Notes under the pieces: model-generated
Databases searched by the model: none
What the model saw: only the letters and a program-made list of their open reading frames with translations
What the model was told of the DNA's origin: nothing
Source: Atopobium sp. UBA1382
Lineage (GTDB): Bacteria > Actinomycetota > Coriobacteriia > Coriobacteriales > Atopobiaceae
Reading direction: 5' to 3'
DNA: 64,000 nt
NCBI GenBank assembly: GCA_002305805.1
Contig: DBQY01000015.1
Coordinates: 88,513 to 152,512 of the forward strand
Shown: piece by piece, positions 41,288 to 49,453 of the stretch
How the letters are laid out: the number at the start of each line of letters is the position of its first letter
How positions within the stretch are numbered: position 1 is the first letter of the stretch
Program-made: the position numbers and the translations under genes

Positions 41288-42082
41288 TCACTCCCAGGGC
41301 GAAAGAGTTAGCTTGGGGTATTCTACCCCGACGAAGGTGAGGCCTTTCGCGGGGGCGCAGGGACCGGCCACCGCGCGATCTCGCGCGGCGAGGACCTCAG
41401 CGAGCCAGCTCGGCGTACGATGCCCGCGCCCCACCTCCACGAGCGACCCCGCAATCGTACGCACCATGTTGTGCAGGAAGGCGTTGCCCGTGATGTCGAT
41501 GGCGACGAGCTCCTCGCCCGCCTCGCACACGCGGCTCACGTCGAGCGCCGACACGTAGCGACAGGTGGGCTTGCCCACAGCCGAGGTCGCCTTGCAGAAG
41601 CTCTTGAAGTCGTGCTCGCCCAGCAGCGGGCGCGTCGCCTCCGCCATCGCTTCCACGTCCAGCTCACCGCGATACCACCAGCTGTGGTCCCACGCGAGTA
41701 CGGGGCGCGCCTGGGACGCCGCGATGCGATAGCGGTAGCTGCGGCTGAGCGCGTCAAAGCGAGCCGAGAAGCCCGCGGGCGCGCGATAGAGCGCCTGTAC
41801 GGAGAGGTCGTCGGGCGTGAGGGCGCAGAGGCTGCGCATGAAGCGACTGCCGGGGAGCGAGAGCTCGTCTCCGCTCACGGGCAGGCTCACGTACTGGGCG
41901 ATGGCATGCACGCCGGCATCCGTGCGGCCCGCGCAGGTGAGCTCGCAAGGTCGCCGCAACGTGGTCTCGAGTGCACGGCGCAACTCGCCGGCAACCGTGC
42001 GCACGCTCGGTTGCTCGGCAAAGCCGGCAAATTCCGCCCCGCGATAGCCGAGCCGTATGACCAGCGTTCCGTCCTCGGGCAT
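41288..42082 (-). CDS. truA: tRNA pseudouridine38-40 synthase
   Basis: A 264-residue enzyme. The catalytic Asp is in CAGRTDAGVHAIAQYVSL (Asp56), followed by SRSYRYRIAA and HNMVRTIAGSLVEVGRG, all typical of TruA. It modifies U38-U40 of many tRNA anticodon arms. The start ATG at 42082 has GGGAGGGG upstream. It follows ecfT, the order often seen behind the alpha-operon. Confidence 0.95.
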   Translation of the reverse strand: MPEDGTLVIRLGYRGAEFAGFAEQPSVRTVAGELRRALETTLRRPCELTCAGRTDAGVHAIAQYVSLPVSGDELSLPGSRFMRSLCALTPDDLSVQALYRAPAGFSARFDALSRSYRYRIAASQARPVLAWDHSWWYRGELDVEAMAEATRPLLGEHDFKSFCKATSAVGKPTCRYVSALDVSRVCEAGEELVAIDITGNAFLHNMVRTIAGSLVEVGRGHRTPSWLAEVLAARDRAVAGPCAPAKGLTFVGVEYPKLTLSPWE

Positions 42083-42135
42083 AGCCCCTCCCTTCCTGAT
42101 CAAGGTTAGCATGCGCCAACGACCGCGTCGCCCCC

Positions 42136-42894
42136 CTATAGCAGCAGCGATGCCACTCCCCATGCCGCGACGAGCAGAATAAGCGCCCGGTCGCACGCGC
42201 CGAGCGGCCCGAGGAGGGCGGTCTGCTCCCCCAAGTAGCAGCGGTCGCACATAGCGCTCGCCAACTCGTCCGCGCGCCGGAACAGGCTCACCACGAGCGG
42301 AACGAGGACCTGTCCCCAGCTCGAGAGGCGCCGCAGCGGCCCTCCCTCGTCGAGGCGCGCGCCGCGGGCCCGCTGTGCGCACCGTATGCGGTCCGCCTCC
42401 TCTGCCGTGAGCGGTATAAAGCGTAGCGCCACGGACGCCGTCGTCGCGATGCTGCCCACCGGCACGCCCAGGCGCCTGAGTGGTGAGATGAGGGCGGCCA
42501 GCGCGTCGGCGATCGCCGGCGGCGCCGTGGTGGACGAGAAGGACAGCGCAAACCCCACGACCAAGACAATCCTGCACACGACCGTGATCCCCCTCGCCAA
42601 GCCGTCGGTCGAAAGACCCGGCTGCCCGACCAGGACGATGGCATTTGACAGCACGGAGAGGGCCAGGATCAGCGCGGCAGGGCGAAGCCCCATGAGCACC
42701 GTCGCCGGAGAGGTCTTGCTGACGACGAGCGCCGTGACGAGACCCGTCGCAACAAGCAGCAGTCCCCACGGCGCAGGGGCGGCAAACGACGCTACCGACG
42801 CGATCAGCAGCGCGATGAGCTTGGACCGCGCGTCGGCGCGGTGCGCGACCGTGTCGCCGGGGGCGTAGGCGCCCGGCACGCGAGCCCTACGCAT
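42136..42894 (-). CDS. ecfT: ECF transporter transmembrane protein EcfT
   Basis: The 252-residue integral membrane protein has about five helices and the two coupling motifs of EcfT (AQRARGARL near residue 170, and FRRADELASAM near residue 205, the ARS/ARG type). It joins the ATPases to interchangeable S components that bind vitamins or metals. Its ATG overlaps the end of ecfA by 8 bp, so the two are translationally coupled. Confidence 0.9.
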   Translation of the reverse strand: MRRARVPGAYAPGDTVAHRADARSKLIALLIASVASFAAPAPWGLLLVATGLVTALVVSKTSPATVLMGLRPAALILALSVLSNAIVLVGQPGLSTDGLARGITVVCRIVLVVGFALSFSSTTAPPAIADALAALISPLRRLGVPVGSIATTASVALRFIPLTAEEADRIRCAQRARGARLDEGGPLRRLSSWGQVLVPLVVSLFRRADELASAMCDRCYLGEQTALLGPLGACDRALILLVAAWGVASLLL

Positions 42895-44185
42895 GTTCCA
42901 CCACCCTCTCGACGCGGCCGTCCCTGAGCTGGACGGTCGTATGCGCAATCGGCTCCCACTCGTCGGGGTCATGCGTTATGACGACGACGCTTGAGCCCTC
43001 GCACACAAGACGGCTCGCCAGGGACCGCAGGTCGTCCACCCCGCCCGCGTCCAGACCCGCCGTAGGCTCGTCAAGGACGTAGGCGCGCGGGCGCGGTGCG
43101 ACCACGCCGGCGAGTGCCGCGCGGCGCATCTGCCCCCCGGAGAGCTCGAAGGGGGAGCGGTCCAGGAGCTTCTCGTCAATGCCGAGGTCGCGCGCGGCCC
43201 CGCGCGCCGCGTCGGCCGGGTCGGCAAGACCCTGGATGCGAGGCCCGTACGCAATATCATCGAATACCGTGTCACAGAAGAGCTGGTCTTCGGGTCGCTG
43301 GAACGCAAGACCCACGTCGCCGGGGCATACGGGACGCCCGTCGAGCGTGACCGACCCCGAATCCGGGACGAGGACGCCGGCCAAGACGCGAGCGAGCGTG
43401 GTCTTGCCTGCACCCGAGGGACCAGTGAGTACAACCAGCCCCTGAAAATCGAGCGACACGTCGTGCAGTCTACCTAATACTGTCACGCCGGAAGACCGGA
43501 GCACCTGTTGACGGGATCGAGCGCGCTGAGTTTTAGGCGGCCTTACGTGACTGGGTCCAGTAAACACGCTCAACTGGTCTGCAATCCGTCCGCTTTCGAG
43601 GAATACCTCACGGCCATCGAGCGCCGGCCGGTGCGATATCTCGAGCACCCCGACATCCGTAAGACCGTCCACGATTCGCGCCACACGGCGCCGCATCGGT
43701 TGGTCGAGCATCGACGTTGCCTCGTCCAGCACAAGATAGCGCGGGTGCATGGCCAGCACGCCCGCGAGCGCGATGAGCTGCTGCTGACCCCCGGAAAGTT
43801 CCGTGGTCATGCGATTGCGCAGCTCGGAGATGCCGCACGCCTCGAGCGCCTCGTCGACCCGCTCAAGCACCTCGTCCCTCGTCAGACCGAGGTTGCGAGG
43901 GCCAAAGGCCACCTCGTCCGACACGACGGGGCTTATGATCTGGTTGCACGGGTCCTGGCGAACGTAGCCGACAAGGCGCGCCAGCCCCCCGGTCTCACCG
44001 TCAACGGAAACGATGCCATCCGTCGGGGTGAGCGAGCCGTTCAGCAGTCGTGCGAGCGTGGACTTGCCCGACCCGTTGCGCCCGAGCAGCGTGACCCGCT
44101 CGCCTGGCCCCAGCGTAAGCGAGACGTGATCAACCACGTTCTTCTCGCCATCATATGAGAAGCACGCGTCCCTAACCTCAATCAT
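42887..44185 (-). CDS. ecfA: Fused energy-coupling-factor ATPase (two ABC domains)
   Basis: A 432-residue protein combining EcfA1- and EcfA2-like ABC domains. The first has Walker A GRNGSGKST (35-43), LSGGQQQ and YLVLDEATSML; the second has GPSGAGKTT, LSGGQMRR and YVLDEPTAGLD. In many bacteria these are two genes. It powers uptake with EcfT and S components encoded elsewhere (group II ECF). The start ATG at 44185 has GGAGG upstream; a longer in-frame stretch above it overlaps a structured intergenic region and is rejected. Confidence 0.93.
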   Translation of the reverse strand: MIEVRDACFSYDGEKNVVDHVSLTLGPGERVTLLGRNGSGKSTLARLLNGSLTPTDGIVSVDGETGGLARLVGYVRQDPCNQIISPVVSDEVAFGPRNLGLTRDEVLERVDEALEACGISELRNRMTTELSGGQQQLIALAGVLAMHPRYLVLDEATSMLDQPMRRRVARIVDGLTDVGVLEISHRPALDGREVFLESGRIADQLSVFTGPSHVRPPKTQRARSRQQVLRSSGVTVLGRLHDVSLDFQGLVVLTGPSGAGKTTLARVLAGVLVPDSGSVTLDGRPVCPGDVGLAFQRPEDQLFCDTVFDDIAYGPRIQGLADPADAARGAARDLGIDEKLLDRSPFELSGGQMRRAALAGVVAPRPRAYVLDEPTAGLDAGGVDDLRSLASRLVCEGSSVVVITHDPDEWEPIAHTTVQLRDGRVERVVEHA

Positions 44186-44236
44186 GTCCCACCTCCTCGT
44201 GCTCGCCGGGAGTCCACACCCCTGACGCCCTCTCAT

Positions 44237-44368
44237 GTTTTGGGCAACAACTTTAATATTCTTCTCGCCAATTTGATACAAAACCATGGGCTTTGTTGCA
44301 GATGGGCGAGCAAAACCTCTCATTTCCTGGCAAATGCCATCGAGTACATAAAAACTGTTGCCCAAAAC
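44237..44368. promoter_or_regulatory. Inverted repeat region upstream of ecfA
   Basis: GTTTTGGGCAACA (44237-44249) and its exact complement (44356-44368) are 13-bp arms separated by 106 bp of AT-rich DNA. Several CAAAAC-type words lie between and beyond them (44279, 44311, 44363), and a small dyad, CCAAAAC-TTTG-GTTTTGG, lies downstream near 44432. No gene is visible in 44186-44528, which must hold the ecf operon promoter. Confidence 0.55.
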
Positions 44369-44474
44369 CTCAGGAAAACCTCTGGTTCAGGGCACACCCC
44401 GAGCACGGCGACGCGAGAAACCCAAAACTTTGGTTTTGGCGGCATCCCAGAGATGGGCCCAGGTCGTTTTAGTC

Positions 44475-44503
44475 AAAAAAGGCCCCGGCACGTGGCCGGG
44501 GCC
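44475..44503 (-). terminator. Terminator of the alpha-operon
   Basis: A 9-bp GC-only stem (GGCCCCGGC/GCCGGGGCC, 5-nt loop) is followed on the minus strand by TTTTTTGAC. It lies 25 bp after the rplQ stop codon. Confidence 0.9.
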
Positions 44504-44528
44504 CGGACGTACGATGAGCGGCGCGAGG

Positions 44529-45059
44529 TTACTCGGCCTTCTCCTCCTCGGCGGGAGCCTCCTCAGCGGCAGTATCCTCGACCTCGGCGACCTCCTCGAC
44601 AACCTCGGTCTCCTCGGCCTTGGGCTCCTCGGCGGGCGCCTCCACGACCTTGGTCACCCTAGCGGCAGGGGCGGCCTTCTTGGCCTTGGCCTTCACGGGC
44701 TCGGTCACGAGCTCCATGATGACGATCTCGGCGCCATCGCCCTTGCGGGGACCAAGCTTCATGATGCGGGTGTAGCCGCCGTTGCGGTCGGCCCACATGC
44801 CCTGCTGGGCCTTGTCAAAGACCTCGCGGACGATGTCCTTGTCGCCCACGGTGGCGATGGCCAGACGACGGCTGGCGACGTCGCCCTTCTTGGCCCAAGT
44901 GATCACGTGGTCCACGTCGGCGCGGATGGCCTTGGCGCGGACGTCGATCGTCTTGATGCGGTCGTTCTCAAACAGGGCGCGAACCAGGCTGCGCTTCATG
45001 GCCTTGGTGTGGCTGGCATCGGTGCCCAGCTTCATGCCCCTCTTCTTGTTGTGTCGCAT
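44529..45059 (-). CDS. rplQ: Ribosomal protein L17 with acidic C-terminal tail
   Basis: The first ~120 residues are a normal L17 (MRHNKKRGMKLGTDASHTKAM, LFENDRIKTIDVRAKA, GGYTRIMKLGPRKGDGAEI). From about residue 122 a tail of ~55 residues follows, made of Lys/Ala then almost only Glu, Ala, Val and Pro, giving 176 residues against about 116-130 in most bacteria. Last gene of the alpha-operon, followed by a strong terminator. Confidence 0.95.
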   Translation of the reverse strand: MRHNKKRGMKLGTDASHTKAMKRSLVRALFENDRIKTIDVRAKAIRADVDHVITWAKKGDVASRRLAIATVGDKDIVREVFDKAQQGMWADRNGGYTRIMKLGPRKGDGAEIVIMELVTEPVKAKAKKAAPAARVTKVVEAPAEEPKAEETEVVEEVAEVEDTAAEEAPAEEEKAE

Positions 45060-45086
45060 GTCTCGCTACTCCTAAATCCGGCGCGC

Positions 45087-46028
45087 CTAGGCCTTGAGGG
45101 ACAGGCCCATGGTCTCGAGCTTGTCCTTGACTTCCTCGATGGACTTGACGCCAAAGTTTCTGATGTTGAGAAGGTCGTTCTCCGAGAACTCCACGAGCTG
45201 GCGCACGGAGTGGATGCCGGCGCGCTTAAGGCAGTTGTAGGAGCGGACCGAGAGGTCCAGGTCCTCAATCTGCTTGTCGAGCTCAACGTTGTCCTCGACG
45301 GTGCCCGTCGCGAAGATGGAGGCGTCCTCGACGGGCTCGTCCTCCTCGGCCAGGCCCATGAACGCAGTCATGTGCTGGTTGATGATGTTGGCGGCCTCGA
45401 CGACGGCGTCGCGCGGGGAGATGGAGCCGTTGGTCTCCACCTCGAGCACGAGACGGTCGTAGTCGGTGTGACGACCAACGCGGCAGGCCTCGACGGCCTT
45501 GGCGCAACGGCGGACGGGCGAATAGAGCGAGTCCACGTGAATGATCCCAATCGGGTCGTTCTCGCGCTCGTTGTCCTCGCCGGAGACATAGCCGCGGCCC
45601 ACACCGATGCGCATGCGCATGGTGAGGTGGGCGCCTGCGCCAAGGGTGCAGATGACGTGCTCAGGGTTCACGAGCTCGAACTCGGCGGGAATGTCGAAGT
45701 CGCCGCCCGTGACCGTGGCCGGACCGTCAATGGAGATGGAGGCCTCGGCCTCGTCGCCGGTGCCCATGGAGCGGAAGACGAGCCCCTTGACGTTGAGCAC
45801 GATGTCGGTGACGTCCTCGTAGACACCCTCGACGGTGGTGAACTCGTGCTGGATGCCATCGATCTGGATGGCCTCGACGGCAGCGCCGGAGAGCGACGAC
45901 AGGAGCACGCGACGGAGCGAGTTGCCGAGGGTATCGCCATAGCCACGCTCGAGCGGCTCAGCGCTCACGCGGGCGAGGTTCTCGTTGATCTCCTCGACCG
46001 ACACCTGGGGTCGAATGAATTCGGACAT
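45087..46028 (-). CDS. rpoA: RNA polymerase alpha subunit
   Basis: 313 residues. The N-terminal assembly domain (GYGDTLGNSLRRVLLSSLSGAAV) and the C-terminal DNA/activator-binding domain (about residues 245-313; RSYNCLKRAGIHSVRQLVE) are complete. The start ATG at 46028 follows GGAGG. In the usual position between rpsD and rplQ. Confidence 0.97.
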   Translation of the reverse strand: MSEFIRPQVSVEEINENLARVSAEPLERGYGDTLGNSLRRVLLSSLSGAAVEAIQIDGIQHEFTTVEGVYEDVTDIVLNVKGLVFRSMGTGDEAEASISIDGPATVTGGDFDIPAEFELVNPEHVICTLGAGAHLTMRMRIGVGRGYVSGEDNERENDPIGIIHVDSLYSPVRRCAKAVEACRVGRHTDYDRLVLEVETNGSISPRDAVVEAANIINQHMTAFMGLAEEDEPVEDASIFATGTVEDNVELDKQIEDLDLSVRSYNCLKRAGIHSVRQLVEFSENDLLNIRNFGVKSIEEVKDKLETMGLSLKA

Positions 46029-46052
46029 TGCTACCTCCAAATCTGGTCGGGC

Positions 46053-46646
46053 CTACTTGGAGTAGAGCTCGACGATCAGCTGCGCGTCGATGTCGAGGTC
46101 GATCTGATCGCGCGTGGGGAGCTGGAGGACGGTGCCCTTGAGCTTCTCGATATCAACCTCGAGCCAGGCGGGAACGGCCATGTGCTCGGAGCTGATGAGG
46201 GCCTCCTTGATGGGGAGAAGGTCACGGGCCTTCTCGGCAACGGCGACAACGTCGCCGGCCTTCACCTGGTAGGAGGGGATGTCAACGCGCTTGCCGTTCA
46301 CGGTGATGTGGCCGTGACGGACGGTCTGGCGGGCCTCCTTGCGAGTGCGGGCAAAGCCGAGACGGAAGACGACGTTGTCCAGGCGGCACTCGAGCAGGCT
46401 CATCAGGTTGTCACCGGTGATGCCCTCGCGCTTCATGGCGAGGACGTAGTAGTGACGGAACTGCTTCTCGAGAACACCGTAGATGAACTTGGCCTTCTGC
46501 TTCTCGCGGAGCTGCATGCCGTACTCGCTCTCCTGGCGACGACGACGCTTGGGCTCGCGGTTGGAGGTCTTGTTGATGCCCATCACAACGGGGTCGATGC
46601 CGAGCTGACGGCACCTCTTGAGGACGGGAGTCCTATCGATAGCCAT
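46053..46646 (-). CDS. rpsD: Ribosomal protein S4
   Basis: 197 residues. The S4 RNA-binding domain (about residues 88-150; LECRLDNVVFRLGFARTRKEARQ) and the conserved C-terminal DIDAQLIVELYSK are present. Only one N-terminal Cys remains, so it is the zinc-free form. S4 nucleates assembly of the 16S rRNA 5' domain. Confidence 0.97.
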   Translation of the reverse strand: MAIDRTPVLKRCRQLGIDPVVMGINKTSNREPKRRRRQESEYGMQLREKQKAKFIYGVLEKQFRHYYVLAMKREGITGDNLMSLLECRLDNVVFRLGFARTRKEARQTVRHGHITVNGKRVDIPSYQVKAGDVVAVAEKARDLLPIKEALISSEHMAVPAWLEVDIEKLKGTVLQLPTRDQIDLDIDAQLIVELYSK

Positions 46647-46661
46647 TGATATTCCTCCTAG

Positions 46662-47063
46662 CTACACGCGGCGACGCTTGCTCAGACGGCAACCGTTGTG
46701 CGCGATGGGGGTCTTGTCCTGGATGCCCGACACCTCGAGGCCGGCGGCCTGCAGGGAGCGGATAGCGGTCTCGCGGCCGGAGCCGGGGCCCTTGACGAAC
46801 ACGGCGACCTTGTGCAGGCCGTGCTCCATGGCCGCCTTTGCAGCGGCCTCGGCGGCGAGCTGCGCGGCGAACGGCGTGGACTTACGGGAGCCCTTGAAGC
46901 CGACGGTGCCACCGGACTGCCAGGAGATCACGTTGCCCTGGGGGTCGGTAATCGAGACGATAGTGTTGTTGAACGTGCTCTTGATGTGGGCCTGGCCCAC
47001 GGCGATGTTCTTGCGCTCGGAGCGGCGCACGCGGGTGGTGCGCTGGTTCTTCTTCTGCGGCAT
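46662..47063 (-). CDS. rpsK: Ribosomal protein S11
   Basis: 133 residues, platform of the small subunit. Core segments [20 protein letters not shown] and [20 protein letters not shown] are visible, with the normal C-terminal RLSKRRRV. It lies 10 bp after rpsM. Confidence 0.97.
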   Translation of the reverse strand: MPQKKNQRTTRVRRSERKNIAVGQAHIKSTFNNTIVSITDPQGNVISWQSGGTVGFKGSRKSTPFAAQLAAEAAAKAAMEHGLHKVAVFVKGPGSGRETAIRSLQAAGLEVSGIQDKTPIAHNGCRLSKRRRV

Positions 47064-47073
47064 TGTCTACTCC

Positions 47074-47445
47074 CTAGCCCCTCTTCTTGGCACCGATCTG
47101 ACGCTTCTTGCCCTTGCGGGTACGAGCGTTGGTGTGGGTGCGCTGACCGTGGACAGGAAGGCCCTTGCGGTGACGGAGGCCGCGGTAGCAGCCGATCTCC
47201 ATCAGGCGGGCGGTGTTCTGACGAACCTCGCGACGAAGGTCACCCTCGGTGGTGTAGTTGGCGTCGATGAAGTCACGAATCTTGGTGACCTCGTCCTCCG
47301 TCAGGTCCTTCACGCGGGTATCGGGGTTGACACCGGTCTCCGCGCAGATCTTGGTGGCGCGGGTCTGGCCGATGCCGAAGATGTAGGTGAGTCCGACCTC
47401 GACGCGCTTGTCGCGCGGCAGGTCGACGCCGTTAATACGGGCCAA
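47074..47445 (-). CDS. rpsM: Ribosomal protein S13
   Basis: 123 residues. The helix-two-turn-helix segment ([18 protein letters not shown]), [19 protein letters not shown] and the basic C-terminal tail that reaches the P site are present. Head of the small subunit. Confidence 0.97.
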   Translation of the reverse strand: MARINGVDLPRDKRVEVGLTYIFGIGQTRATKICAETGVNPDTRVKDLTEDEVTKIRDFIDANYTTEGDLRREVRQNTARLMEIGCYRGLRHRKGLPVHGQRTHTNARTRKGKKRQIGAKKRG

Positions 47446-47460
47446 CTTGGAGCTCCTTCC

Positions 47461-47574
47461 TTAGCCCTGACGCTGCTTGTGGCGCGGGTTCTCGCAGATG
47501 ACGTAAACCTTGCCATGGCGACGGATGATCTTGCACTTGTCGCACATCTTCTTGACCGAAGGACGTACCTTCAT
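47461..47574 (-). CDS. rpmJ: Ribosomal protein L36
   Basis: 37 residues, a gene too short for ordinary gene finding. It reads [15 protein letters not shown]...[13 protein letters not shown]. The CxxC...C...H zinc ribbon is complete (C-plus form). It sits in the standard place between infA and rpsM. Confidence 0.96.
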   Translation of the reverse strand: MKVRPSVKKMCDKCKIIRRHGKVYVICENPRHKQRQG

Positions 47575-47662
47575 GCGTCTTCCTTCCGGTAGTGCTGATA
47601 CGAACTATCTACTCGCCCAGCCGCTGGCGTGAATATCCACAGCTGAAGAGCGGACGTGCCCC

Positions 47663-47881
47663 CTACTTGTAGCGGTAGGTGATGCGTCCCCTCGTGAGGT
47701 CGTAGGGAGAGATCTCCACGACGACCTTGTCGCCCGGGAGGATGCGGATATAGTTCATCCTGATCTTTCCCGAGATGGTGCAGAGAATGGTCTTTCCGTT
47801 CTCGAGCTCAACGTTGAACATGGCATTGGGCAGCGGCTCGATGACCTTGCCCTCCAGCTCGATTGCGTCCTGCTTGCTCAA
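47663..47881 (-). CDS. infA: Translation initiation factor IF-1
   Basis: 72 residues, exactly the family length, if the TTG at 47881 is used ([15 protein letters not shown]...). GGAGAGGG stands 6-9 nt upstream, which decides this rare start. OB-fold landmarks are ALPNAMF-type [11 protein letters not shown] and [16 protein letters not shown]. It blocks the A site during initiation. Confidence 0.95.
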   Translation of the reverse strand: MSKQDAIELEGKVIEPLPNAMFNVELENGKTILCTISGKIRMNYIRILPGDKVVVEISPYDLTRGRITYRYK

Positions 47882-47915
47882 ATTGACACCCTCTCCACTC
47901 CGACAGCGACCAAAT

Positions 47916-47921
47916 ATCATA
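47916..47921 (-). promoter_or_regulatory. Candidate -10 element of an infA promoter
   Basis: TATGAT on the minus strand lies 35 bp upstream of the infA start in an AT-rich 106-bp gap after map. A weak -35 (GTGGAA, 17-18 bp upstream) is possible. The infA-rpmJ-alpha genes may therefore have their own promoter. Confidence 0.4.
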
Positions 47922-47987
47922 CCTAAAATTCACGGACGTTCCACACGGCACTTCTCGTGCTGCATGAGACGCACACAAGAAGAGCGC

Positions 47988-48779
47988 CTAAGCGTCGGCA
48001 CCCCCCTGCATCGCGCACCACGGACCCTGCTCGTCCTGCGTGAGGATGACGGGTCCATCGTTGGTGATGGCGACGGTGTTCTCGTAGTGCGCGGCAGGCT
48101 GACCGTCATCGGTGACGACCGTCCAGCCGTTGGCGAGCGTGTGGCACTTGTACGTGCCGAGGCAAATCATGGGCTCGATGGCGATGACCATGCCCGCCTG
48201 CAGCTTAACGCCGCGACCGCGCTTGCCGTAGTTCCTGACCTCGGGCTCCTCGTGCATGACGCTGCCGACGCCGTGGCCCACGTAGTCACGGACGACCCCG
48301 TAGCCGTTCGACTCGGCCAGCTCCTGCACGGCAGCGCCGATGTCACCGAGGTGGTTGCCGGGGACAGCCTGCTCGATGGCCGCCTCGAGGCAGTCGCGCG
48401 TGCACTCGCAGAGCGCACGCCACTCAGCGGACGGCTCGCCGACATAGAACGTCCAGGCGTTGTCACCGACCCATCCCTGGTAGGTGGCGCCGGTGTCAAT
48501 CGAGACGATGTCGCCCTCCTGCAGGATGACGGTCGGGGACGGAATGCCGTGGACGATCTGCTCGTTGACCGACGAGCAGATGCTCCCCGGGAAGCCGCCG
48601 TAGCCCTTGAAGGTCGGCGTGGCGCCGTGGAGCCTGATGAATCCCTCGACCACCTGGTCGATTTCCATCGTCGTCGCACCGGGGCGAACAAGCGCCCCGG
48701 CACGACGAAGGGCCGCCTTGGACAGAGCCCCGGCGGCCTTCATCTGCTCGATCTGTTCTGGAGTCTTGATCTTGATCAT
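47988..48779 (-). CDS. map: Methionine aminopeptidase, type I
   Basis: 263 residues. The five metal ligands are recognisable: Asp in SIDTGATYQGWVGDNAW (two), His in GHGVGSVMHEEPEV, Glu in AIEPM and Glu in YENTVAITNDG. It removes the N-terminal Met from nascent proteins. Its ATG overlaps the adk stop (ATGA). Confidence 0.96.
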   Translation of the reverse strand: MIKIKTPEQIEQMKAAGALSKAALRRAGALVRPGATTMEIDQVVEGFIRLHGATPTFKGYGGFPGSICSSVNEQIVHGIPSPTVILQEGDIVSIDTGATYQGWVGDNAWTFYVGEPSAEWRALCECTRDCLEAAIEQAVPGNHLGDIGAAVQELAESNGYGVVRDYVGHGVGSVMHEEPEVRNYGKRGRGVKLQAGMVIAIEPMICLGTYKCHTLANGWTVVTDDGQPAAHYENTVAITNDGPVILTQDEQGPWCAMQGGADA

Positions 48780-49402
48780 AGACCGAGAAGGACCTTGACG
48801 TCGGCATAGACCTCGTCGACCGGACGGTCCCCGTCAACCTCCTTGAGAATCGAGTGACCGCGATAGTACTCGACGAGCGGCGCGGTCTGAGACTGGTAGA
48901 CATCGAGACGGTGCTGGATGGTTTCCGGCTTGTCGTCATCACGCTGGTACATCTCGCCGCCGCAGCGCGGGCAGGTGTCCACGCCGGCAGGGGCGGTGTA
49001 GCCGCAGGAGCGGCAGGTACGACGAGAGCTCAGGCGCTCGACGATTACGCTGGGCTCAACGGAGACGAGCAGGGCGGCGTCGAGCGTGCGACCCATGGCG
49101 GCGAGCTCGGAGTCGAGCGTGACGGCCTGGGCGGTGTTGCGCGGGAAGCCGTCGAGGATAAAGCCCTTCTGGGCGTCGTCGGCCTCAAGACGCTCCTTGA
49201 CGAGGTCGATGACCAGGTCATCAGGAACGAGCTTGCCCTCGTCCATGTAGCCCTTGGCCTTCATGCCGAGCTTGGAGCCCTCCTTGATAGCGGCACGCAG
49301 AAGGTCGCCGGTAGAGATGTGGGCAATGCCGAACTCAGCCACGAGCTTCTGTGCCTGGGTTCCCTTGCCCGCGCCGGGAGCTCCGAGAAGAACGATGTTC
49401 AT
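48776..49402 (-). CDS. adk: Adenylate kinase
   Basis: 208 residues. P-loop GAPGAGKGT at 7-15, DGFPRNTAQA, and a long-form LID with four cysteines (CRSCGYTAPAGVDTCPRCGG) that would bind zinc. It converts AMP and ATP to two ADP. It follows secY by about 50 bp and is coupled to map. Confidence 0.97.
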   Translation of the reverse strand: MNIVLLGAPGAGKGTQAQKLVAEFGIAHISTGDLLRAAIKEGSKLGMKAKGYMDEGKLVPDDLVIDLVKERLEADDAQKGFILDGFPRNTAQAVTLDSELAAMGRTLDAALLVSVEPSVIVERLSSRRTCRSCGYTAPAGVDTCPRCGGEMYQRDDDKPETIQHRLDVYQSQTAPLVEYYRGHSILKEVDGDRPVDEVYADVKVLLGL

Positions 49403-49453
49403 GATGCGGACCGCCTTTCCTAGCTACTTGACCTTACCTGCCGACGACGGGCC

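Noticed and set aside
42136..42972. Longer N-terminus for EcfT starting at 42972
   Set aside because: The extra 26 residues overlap the fused ATPase gene and do not resemble EcfT; the ATG at 42894 gives the usual coupled overlap.
44186..44365. 60-residue N-terminal extension of the fused EcfA
   Set aside because: It would run through a structured AT-rich promoter region; GGAGG stands directly before the ATG at 44185, where homology to ABC ATPases begins.
44358..46649. A 763-codon plus-strand open frame across rplQ, rpoA and rpsD
   Set aside because: Antisense to three certain genes; no ribosome-binding site and no recognisable domain.
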